This document shows, one piece after another, positions 1 through 4,565 of a stretch of DNA of 8,881 bases (the first letter of the stretch is position 1; each line of letters begins with the position of its first letter). Both the position numbers and the translations under genes were made by a program. Source of the DNA: CAZKMQ01 sp964554065 (GTDB lineage Bacteria > Patescibacteriota > Patescibacteriia > Magasanikbacterales > JBBTQS01); assembly GCA_964554065.1 (NCBI GenBank), contig CAZKMQ010000034.1:1-8881 (forward strand). Reading direction: 5' to 3'. Below the pieces are notes generated by a model. That model had not been told where the DNA came from, did not search any database, and saw only the letters and a list, made by a program, of their open reading frames with translations.

Positions 1-325
1 GGGCAGTGTCTATTGTGGCTTCAAGACTAATTTCAGCTGGTAGATCCTGCCCATCCTCAATTGAAACTTCCTTATGAGAAGAAAACGAACGTGCATGATC
101 AATTGCAAGATTACGGGCGGTTCGGTAAAGAAACGCCTGCATGTGCTCAATCATCTCTCCTCGCTTACTAATCGAGCGCCACGCATTGCAAAATGTCTGT
201 TGGAGCAATTCTTCAGCTTCAGTCTGATTTTGCCGCACACGATAGTATAAAAATCGGTACAACGCATCAGCATACTGATCATATGCATGTAAGAATTTGC
301 GTTCTATTTTGCTTGCTTTGTTCAT
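1..325 (-). CDS. ECF-type RNA polymerase sigma-70 factor, N-terminal part (cut by window edge)
   Basis: A transcription initiation factor that would direct core RNA polymerase to a specific promoter set. The 108 visible codons cover sigma region 2. An N-terminal helix (FLHAYDQYADALYRFLYYRV) is followed by AEELLQQTFCNAW near residues 41-53, the core-binding/-10 recognition helix, and by AFLYRTARNLAIDHAR near residues 67-82, matching the family pattern for the end of region 2. An acidic linker (VSIEDGQDLPAE) follows and the sequence stops at the window edge, so region 4 is not visible. The ATG at 325 is preceded by a weak purine stretch and lies about 80 nt downstream of a consensus promoter. 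Family assignment is from motif recognition. No anti-sigma factor is visible; if present it would lie downstream, to the left of the window. The regulon is unknown. Confidence 0.85.
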   Translation of the reverse strand, partial: MNKASKIERKFLHAYDQYADALYRFLYYRVRQNQTEAEELLQQTFCNAWRSISKRGEMIEHMQAFLYRTARNLAIDHARSFSSHKEVSIEDGQDLPAEISLEATIDTA

Positions 326-412
326 GCTTCAGTCAATATAACGGATAAATAGTGGTTTCATTACACTTGTCTTAATGGTAGCGCGATTTGGGTGATTTAC
401 CAAATAGAAGCA

Positions 413-441
413 ATTGTAGCGCACATGATGGGTTTTGTCAA
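413..441 (-). promoter_or_regulatory. Sigma-70 promoter for the ECF sigma gene
   Basis: On the minus strand, -35 TTGACA (436-441) and -10 TACAAT (413-418) are separated by exactly 17 bp. The predicted start is near 406, giving a 5' UTR of about 80 nt. The first nucleotides of that transcript include an ATTTGG/CCAAAT hairpin (386-405). The match to consensus is very good. The start site is inferred. Confidence 0.75.
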
Positions 442-482
442 TAGAAAAACGCCATTTTTTAGCTAAAATTATTGAAAATAGG

Positions 483-569
483 TTGATAGCGACGAAAGCG
501 AGGAATGTGTAAACTTGTTTACCTATTCCGAGGTAAGGAGGCTCCAAGATTTGCAAGCAAATCTTGACA
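483..569 (+). repeat. 87-bp two-hairpin interspersed repeat, copy 1
   Basis: This stretch aligns without gaps to 5986-6072 with 74 of 87 positions identical by my hand count. It holds two inverted repeats. Hairpin A (about 502-529) has arms GGAATGTGTAAA and TTTACCTATTCC, flanked by CGA/GAG. Hairpin B (545-566) has arms CAAGATTTGC and GCAAATCTTG. Differences between the copies fall in the loop of A, in the linkers, or as compensatory pairs within the stems (511/520 and 546/565). It lies between two divergent promoters, and its last six bases are the -35 box of the rightward promoter. I do not recognise it as a named repeat family. Confidence 0.8.
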
Positions 570-592
570 AAACTGTCAAAATGTGCTATAGT
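564..592 (+). promoter_or_regulatory. Strong sigma-70 promoter for the GC-rich small gene unit
   Basis: A perfect -35 TTGACA (564-569) is followed after 17 bp by -10 TATAGT (587-592), with a TG one base upstream of the -10 box (extended -10). Transcription should begin near 599. The -35 box is formed by the right arm of repeat hairpin B. Copy 2 of the repeat has TGGACA at that place and no matching -10. Confidence 0.8.
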
Positions 593-598
593 AGCAAG

Positions 599-864
599 TC
601 CATAAAGTCGCGATTTTTGTGCGACAGTGACATCGTTAGCAGTTTGGAGGAGGTGGTCCAGTCATAATTCCGCGACAACCTAAGCGGTCCACATAACAAA
701 GTTTACTGGGCATCCGCCTTTAGTGAATAACTCCATCCTGGAGAGTGAAGAGTCAAGGTGGGTTTAAACGCATCCATCTTGACTACCTACCTTTTCTAGG
801 TATCGATAGTGCAGCTTTCATAGAAAGGCTATACTGTTCGGTAACCGCTAACCTAGGAGGGTTT
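599..864 (+). ncRNA. Long structured 5' leader RNA (possible regulatory RNA) of the 92-aa gene
   Basis: About 265 nt separate the predicted start from the ATG at 865, and they are rich in local inverted repeats. Those I can see are GTCGC/GCGAC (607-625), CTCCA/TGGAG (731-743), an 11-bp stem AGTCAAGGTGG/CCATCTTGACT with one G-U pair (751-784), TACCT/AGGTA (788-802) and CTTTC/GAAAG (815-827). A GGAGGAGG stretch at about 646-653 resembles a ribosome site but is followed only by a four-codon GTG frame. I do not recognise a known riboswitch, tmRNA, RNase P or SRP RNA signature. It could be a translational control leader, or the whole transcript could act as an RNA. The function is unknown. Confidence 0.45.
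854..860 (+). promoter_or_regulatory. Strong Shine-Dalgarno site deciding the start at 865
   Basis: TAGGAGG ends 4 nt before the ATG at 865. It is the only near-perfect ribosome-binding site placed at a gene start in the window. It favours ATG 865 over the upstream in-frame GTG at 745. Confidence 0.75.
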
Positions 865-1143
865 ATGCTGCGGAATCCGGGAAAGAGTGAGGAAGAGAGG
901 TCTTTGGCTTTGGCCAAGACCAGAAGCTTCGGTGATGAGTGTGCCAAGCCGGCCGGAGGCGGCGAGTGCACGGGTGAGATCGACGATCGAGCCAGGGAAG
1001 AGCGTGAAAATGCGCTCGAGAGCATGGAATACCACGATCGCTACGGCGACATCGGAATTCCTGATCCGGAGTGGTGTGAGCACACCGGCGGTTACACGCA
1101 CTTCCCGCACCGGGATGAGGAGTGCTCCTCCGAGAACGGTTAG
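865..1143 (+). CDS. Small acidic Cys/His-containing orphan protein, GC-rich codons
   Basis: I do not recognise this 92-aa protein. It is strongly hydrophilic and acidic, has no signal peptide or membrane segment, and contains a charged, probably helical middle (DDRAREERENALESMEYHD, residues 40-58). Its C-terminal segment WCEHTGGYTHFPHRDEEC (70-87) places C71, H73, H79, H82 and C87 close together, which could bind a metal; C26 and C35 add two more cysteines. The ATG at 865 has an AGGAGG site 4 nt upstream. The gene ends in tandem TAG TAG. Third codon positions are about 70% G/C by my count (64 of 92), whereas nearby genes prefer A/T. That suggests transfer, unusual selection, or an RNA role. 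It forms its own unit with a strong promoter, structured leader and terminator. Coding status is likely but not proven. Confidence 0.6.
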   Translation: MLRNPGKSEEERSLALAKTRSFGDECAKPAGGGECTGEIDDRAREERENALESMEYHDRYGDIGIPDPEWCEHTGGYTHFPHRDEECSSENG

Positions 1144-1173
1144 TAGTACTAACTACTAGCAGACGACCGACTA

Positions 1174-1229
1174 GGCCGTCAGAGTTTGTGTGATTAACTT
1201 CACACGACTCTGGCGGCCTTACTTTTTTC
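1174..1229 (+). terminator. Strong rho-independent terminator of the small-gene unit
   Basis: A long stem pairs GGCCGTCAGAGT (from 1174) and GTGTG with CACAC and ACTCTGGCGGCC (to 1218), around a short loop. It is followed by TTACTTTTTT. Just upstream, TAGTAGT-acta-ACTACTA (1141-1158) forms a smaller hairpin that includes the stop codon. Confidence 0.85.
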
Positions 1230-1233
1230 TATT

Positions 1234-1262
1234 AAAAAATCCCCAGAGCAGGGGACTTTTTT
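1234..1262. terminator. Bidirectional terminator between the small gene and rpmA
   Basis: TCCCC/GGGGA (1240-1255) forms a compact stem flanked by a run of A on the left (1234-1239) and a run of T on the right (1257-1262). It therefore works as a hairpin plus U-tract in both directions. It most likely ends rpmA on the minus strand and backs up the terminator at 1174-1229 on the plus strand. Confidence 0.7.
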
Positions 1263-1272
1263 GTAATCAAAT

Positions 1273-1560
1273 TTATTTGGTCGCTGCTGGTATCACGTGC
1301 ACAAACTTTTTCAACTTTAAACTGCCGTCAAATTTGCGGTGATTTTTTGTGGTAAATGTAACAATGCCTTCAGCTACTGCAAACAAAGTATGGTCTTTTC
1401 CTACACGCACATTGTCTCCAGCCATGAATTTGGTGCCGCGCTGACGTACAATAATACTGCCGGCCTTTGCTTTTTGGCCACCAAATAATTTCACACCTAA
1501 GCGCTGTGCATTTGAGTCTCGTAAGTTTTTGGATGATCCACCTGCTTTCTTATGTGCCAT
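1273..1560 (-). CDS. rpmA: 50S ribosomal protein L27
   Basis: Ribosomal protein L27 of the large subunit, located near the peptidyl transferase centre, where its N-terminal tail contacts tRNA. The 95-aa sequence starts MAHKKAGGSSKNLRDS, the classic L27 N-terminus with no extra cleaved leader. It continues with LGVKLFGGQKAKAGSIIVRQ and RGTKFMAGDNVRVGKDHTLF, and ends with the beta-rich VTFTTKNHRKF segment. Its length is normal for the family (85-95 aa). The start ATG at 1560 has AAAGGA a few nt upstream. rplU (L21), its common neighbour elsewhere, is not next to it. It is transcribed alone from a promoter that overlaps the nifU operon promoter and ends at a bidirectional terminator. Confidence 0.97.
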   Translation of the reverse strand: MAHKKAGGSSKNLRDSNAQRLGVKLFGGQKAKAGSIIVRQRGTKFMAGDNVRVGKDHTLFAVAEGIVTFTTKNHRKFDGSLKLKKFVHVIPAATK

Positions 1561-1575
1561 ATATCCTTTAAATAC

Positions 1576-1604
1576 TTGATAAAATGAAGTGGCTATAGTA
1601 TAGT
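1576..1604 (+). promoter_or_regulatory. Promoter of the nifU-mraY-ftsW-murG operon
   Basis: -35 TTGATA (1576-1581) and -10 TATAGT (1599-1604) are 17 bp apart. The predicted start near 1611 lies after the in-frame TTG at 1604, which supports translation from the ATG at 1631. The -10 shares 4 bp with the rpmA -10 on the other strand. Confidence 0.55.
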
Positions 1605-1625
1605 TGAGTTGTTTAGAATCGTCAA
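1597..1625 (-). promoter_or_regulatory. rpmA promoter
   Basis: On the minus strand, -35 TTGACG (1620-1625) and -10 TATACT (1597-1602) are 17 bp apart. The predicted start is near 1590, with a UTR of about 30 nt. The -10 overlaps that of the divergent nifU promoter. Confidence 0.7.
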
Positions 1626-1630
1626 GACCT

Positions 1631-1933
1631 ATGGCAATAAAAGCACAAATTCAGGAGGTTTTGGACTCCACAATCCGTCCTATGGTCGCGCGCCATAAGG
1701 GTGATGTGGAGCTTGTTGAAGTAGACGAGAACACAGGAATTGTTCAAGTACGATTTCAAGGAATGTGTGTTGGTTGCCCTATGGCATACATGACGCTTAA
1801 GGCGGGGATTGAAGCTGAGCTTATGGATAAAGTGCCTGAGGTGCGAGAAGTAGTTGCTGTTGACGAAGATGGTAATCCACTTGAAGAGAATGAGGAGGAT
1901 GAAGATTTAAATGATTGGGGTAAAGAAGCATAA
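1631..1933 (+). CDS. NifU-like iron-sulfur cluster scaffold (NifU C-terminal domain protein)
   Basis: A 100-aa stand-alone NifU C-terminal (Nfu-type) domain, a family that holds and hands over [Fe-S] clusters in the cytosol. The visible hallmark is FQGMCVGCPMAYMTLKAGIE, with the CxxC pair at C46 and C49 that ligates the cluster. It is preceded by the VLDSTIRPMVARHKGDVELVEV segment typical of the domain. A strongly acidic tail (EENEEDEDLNDW) ends the protein. I chose ATG 1631 over the in-frame TTG 1604 because family N-termini begin close to the domain and the predicted transcript begins after 1604. It is the first gene of the operon, one nt ahead of a membrane protein gene. Why an Fe-S protein leads a cell-wall operon is not evident. 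Confidence 0.88.
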   Translation: MAIKAQIQEVLDSTIRPMVARHKGDVELVEVDENTGIVQVRFQGMCVGCPMAYMTLKAGIEAELMDKVPEVREVVAVDEDGNPLEENEEDEDLNDWGKEA

Positions 1934-1934
1934 T

Positions 1935-2288
1935 ATGTTCTACCCATTGCGTAGGTTTTTAGATGATCGATATGCGAAGTTTCTGACCATGGCGAATGGT
2001 GGTGCGCTACTTGTGTTGTGGGTCATGACACTTCTTTTTGCACAACCACAAGAAACGCAATTGTTATTACACTATGCTATTGATTATGGTGTGAACTTAG
2101 TTGGGCCATGGCATTACGTATATCGAGTTGCAATTCTCGGAAGCATGGTTGCAATTATAAATATATTTCTTGCATATATACTTTTTCGAATTGAAAAACG
2201 TTATTCATATGTTCTGCTCAGTGCTGCGGTTGCAGTGCTCGTACTCCTTGTGATAGCGCTCAGTGTAATTATTTTGCTCAATACGTAA
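1935..2288 (+). CDS. Small three-helix membrane protein of unknown function
   Basis: 117 aa with a short cationic N-terminus (FYPLRRFLDDRYAKF) and three predicted membrane helices at about residues 22-37, 63-84 and 91-114. Between helices 1 and 2 lies LLLHYAIDYGVNLVGPWH. From memory, a similar LHY-x-DxG-x-D/N-x-x-GPW pattern recurs in uncharacterised Patescibacteria membrane proteins, but I cannot name a family. The start at 1935 lies one nt after the nifU stop. An in-frame ATG at 1911 inside nifU would add eight residues (MIGVKKHN) and is less likely. Lying between nifU and mraY, it may belong to envelope biogenesis. No catalytic motif is visible. Confidence 0.7.
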   Translation: MFYPLRRFLDDRYAKFLTMANGGALLVLWVMTLLFAQPQETQLLLHYAIDYGVNLVGPWHYVYRVAILGSMVAIINIFLAYILFRIEKRYSYVLLSAAVAVLVLLVIALSVIILLNT

Positions 2289-2293
2289 TCACT

Positions 2294-3445
2294 ATGATTG
2301 AAAGCACAACAACAATTGTAGTCATGCTTGTTCTTGGAAGCTTGAGTTTTTTGTTTGCGCTGTTGTGGACGCCGCTGCTTTCACGTTTGCTTTATAAATA
2401 TAAATGTTGGAAAAAGAAGGTCCGTACGGTTGCGCCTGACGGAACATCTGCGAAGATTTTTGCAAAGCTACATAAGAATAAGGAAATCAATACACCGCGT
2501 ATGGCTGGAGTGCTGATTTGGGGAACTGTATTGGTAATGGCACTAGCGTTTTCTCTGTTGGCACATTTTACAGACAGCGCGTTACTTGATTCATTTGATT
2601 TTCTCTCTCGTTCACAAACATGGATTCCATTATTCACTCTGGTTTCAGCTTCAATACTAGGATTATTTGATGACCTGTTCGTAATAGGTGGCTTTGGAGA
2701 CACAGGCAAAGGTGGAGGAATAACATTTCGCCGCCGATTACTCATGGTTTTTCTTATTGGTCTTGTAGGTGCTTATATTTCTTTTGTCACCCAGCCCGAC
2801 TATCAGTTGNNNNNNNNNNTGCTTCTTTTGATTTCAACTCTTGGAGCTTTGTGGTTTTATTTCAAACTTGGTTGGGACAGTATTCATATTCCTTTTTTTG
2901 GAGACCTATTCATTGGGTGGGCGTACATTCCGTTATTTATTCTTATTGTGATGGGGGTGTTTAGTACATCAGTTGTTGATGGACTAGACGGATTAGCCGG
3001 TGGATTATTTGCAATTATGTTTGGTGCTTATTCAGCGATTGCACTTATTGGTGGACAATATGACCTAGCGATCTTTTGTGCGGTGGTAGCTGGAGCAATT
3101 GGCGCATTTTTGTGGTTTAATATTCCGCCAGCAAGATTTTACATGGGAGAAACTGGAATTCTAGGACTGACAAGTACACTTGCTGTGGTTGCATTTTTTA
3201 CTGACACCTTGCTTATCCTCCCGATCATTGGGTCGCTATTAGTTCTAGAGGCTGCATCAGTGATTATTCAACTTGCATCTAAGCGATTACGTAATGGAAA
3301 AAAGGTTTTCCTTGTTGCGCCTATTCATCATCATTTTGAAGCAAAGGGTTGGCCAGCGCATCAAGTGACTATGCGTTTTTGGCTTATCGGTGCAATGAGC
3401 GCTATTGTTGGTATTATTATTTTGCTGCTTGATATTCGTTTCTAA
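2294..3445 (+). CDS. mraY: Phospho-N-acetylmuramoyl-pentapeptide transferase (contains scaffold gap)
   Basis: A membrane enzyme that transfers phospho-MurNAc-pentapeptide from UDP to undecaprenyl phosphate, giving lipid I. It is a polytopic protein of about 383 residues. Recognisable motifs are NTPRMAG (66-72, normally TPTMGG), GLFDDLF with the Asp pair D126-D127, VDGLDGLAGG (228-237), FNIPPARFYMGETG (275-288) and APIHHHFEAKGW (342-353, triple His). Two usual active-site residues differ: the Asp of MGD(T/V)G is Glu286, and the Asn three residues before DGLDGL is Ser226. The spacing between the DD and DGLDGL motifs is larger than I expect. Ten Ns (codons 173-176) lie inside it; the frame is kept, but the true length there is unknown. 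No ribosome site precedes the ATG, 5 nt after the upstream stop. Identity is firm from motifs and from neighbours ftsW and murG. Confidence 0.93.
   Translation: MIESTTTIVVMLVLGSLSFLFALLWTPLLSRLLYKYKCWKKKVRTVAPDGTSAKIFAKLHKNKEINTPRMAGVLIWGTVLVMALAFSLLAHFTDSALLDSFDFLSRSQTWIPLFTLVSASILGLFDDLFVIGGFGDTGKGGGITFRRRLLMVFLIGLVGAYISFVTQPDYQLXXXXLLLISTLGALWFYFKLGWDSIHIPFFGDLFIGWAYIPLFILIVMGVFSTSVVDGLDGLAGGLFAIMFGAYSAIALIGGQYDLAIFCAVVAGAIGAFLWFNIPPARFYMGETGILGLTSTLAVVAFFTDTLLILPIIGSLLVLEAASVIIQLASKRLRNGKKVFLVAPIHHHFEAKGWPAHQVTMRFWLIGAMSAIVGIIILLLDIRF
2810..2819. other. Assembly gap (10 Ns) inside mraY
   Basis: Ten undetermined bases interrupt mraY between codons for DYQL and LLLIS. The reading frame is open on both sides with the gap counted as 10 nt, so the gap size is at least consistent modulo three. 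Missing sequence of another multiple of three cannot be excluded. Confidence 0.98.
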
Positions 3446-3450
3446 AATTT

Positions 3451-4563
3451 ATGCGTAAGCGCAAGCAACATCCAGACTATTGGTATATCGGTGCAGTACT
3501 GCTCTTGCTTGCACTTGGTCTTATGGTACTAGCCAGCGCAAGTGCACCTGTTGGATTTGAGAGGTATGGAAGTAAATACTTTTTTGTTAAAAGACAGATA
3601 TTGTTCGGCTTGATTCCTGGAATGGCTGCATTTGTTGCTGCGTATTATGCTGGTTATAAGTGGATGCGTAAGTGGTATTGGTGGTTTCTGGCGGTAACAC
3701 TTGTGCTGCTTGTGCTTGTGTTTATTCCAGGACTTGGTGCTGGGTTCGGTACAGCACAAAGTTGGATTAACATTGGGTCTTTCACGCTGCAGCCAGGTGA
3801 ATTTGCAAAACTCACCTTTGTTATATTTATGGCAGGCTGGTTAGATGACAAAGGTCGTCGTGGTATTCAGAACTTTTGGAAGGATGTTGTTCCATTTCTT
3901 GTATTACTTGCGTTTCCTCTTGCTATGCTTGTTTTGCAGCCAGATATGGGTACCATGGTTATTGTTTTGGCGTTTGCAATGATAATGTTGTTTGCTGCGA
4001 GAGTGAAGTTCACTCATCTGGCAATTCTTGTTCTGCTTGGAATTACGGCCTTAGCAGCACTCATTGCTGTTGCGCCATATCGTGCAGACAGGTTCATGAC
4101 TTTTTTGCACCCTGAACTTGATCCACAAGGCGTGGGATATCACATTAATCAGTCGTTTTTGGCAATAGGTTCTGGTGGTTTAACTGGTGTTGGATATGGT
4201 AATTCTCGACAGAAGTATCAATACTTGCCTGAAGTAAGTTCAGACTCGATTTTTGCCGTTCTTGCTGAAGAAATGGGATTTGTGGTTAGTACATTGTTAA
4301 TTTTCTTGGTGTTATTTATTTTCATGCGCGGACTTCGTATTGCAAGACTTTCTTCAGATCAGTTCGGTATGTATCTTGTGGTTGGCATAGTCTCATGGAT
4401 TGGAATTCAATCACTTGTGAATATTGGTGCCATGCTTGGTCTTATGCCACTTACCGGCGTACCACTTCCGTTTGTATCTCATGGTGGTTCAGCACTGCTT
4501 GCAGGTATTGCAGCAGTAGGTGTGGTGTCATCAGTTTCGCGTAGTGCTCGTGTTGTTGATTAA
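3451..4563 (+). CDS. ftsW: SEDS-family peptidoglycan glycosyltransferase, FtsW-type
   Basis: A polytopic inner-membrane SEDS protein that polymerises lipid II into glycan strands at the division site, normally together with a class B penicillin-binding protein. The 370-aa sequence shows SWINIGSFTLQPGEFAKL (104-121), QPDMGT (163-168), HPELDPQGVGYHINQS (220-235), AIGSGGLTGVGYG (238-250), LPEVSSDSIFAVLAEEMGF (259-277) and TGVPLPFVSHGGSALL (335-350). D265 in SSDSIF corresponds to the conserved catalytic Asp of the family. About ten hydrophobic segments are visible. SEDS proteins include RodA; the position between mraY and murG favours FtsW. Length is typical. The ATG lies 5 nt after the mraY stop with no Shine-Dalgarno site. 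No partner transpeptidase is in the window. Confidence 0.92.
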   Translation: MRKRKQHPDYWYIGAVLLLLALGLMVLASASAPVGFERYGSKYFFVKRQILFGLIPGMAAFVAAYYAGYKWMRKWYWWFLAVTLVLLVLVFIPGLGAGFGTAQSWINIGSFTLQPGEFAKLTFVIFMAGWLDDKGRRGIQNFWKDVVPFLVLLAFPLAMLVLQPDMGTMVIVLAFAMIMLFAARVKFTHLAILVLLGITALAALIAVAPYRADRFMTFLHPELDPQGVGYHINQSFLAIGSGGLTGVGYGNSRQKYQYLPEVSSDSIFAVLAEEMGFVVSTLLIFLVLFIFMRGLRIARLSSDQFGMYLVVGIVSWIGIQSLVNIGAMLGLMPLTGVPLPFVSHGGSALLAGIAAVGVVSSVSRSARVVD

Positions 4564-4565
4564 TT

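Noticed and set aside
329..556. 75-aa minus-strand open frame upstream of the sigma gene
   Set aside because: It spans repeat copy 1 and contains the consensus promoter (413-441) of the sigma gene. The repeat does not keep this frame in copy 2 and there is no ribosome site.
745..864. N-terminal extension of the small orphan protein from GTG 745
   Set aside because: The extension covers the 751-784 hairpin and other leader structures, and the perfect ribosome site points to ATG 865.
783..1159. Overlapping frames on both strands (80, 85 and 90 aa) across the orphan gene
   Set aside because: They lack ribosome sites and sit antisense to, or out of frame with, the better supported 865-1143 gene; they are side effects of its high GC content.
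599..1230. tmRNA, RNase P RNA, 6S or SRP RNA
   Set aside because: None of the conserved core sequences of these RNAs, and no tRNA-like end, is visible.
1604..1630. TTG start giving a nine-residue longer NifU-like protein
   Set aside because: The TTG overlaps the -10 box and lies before the predicted transcript start; ATG 1631 matches the family N-terminus.
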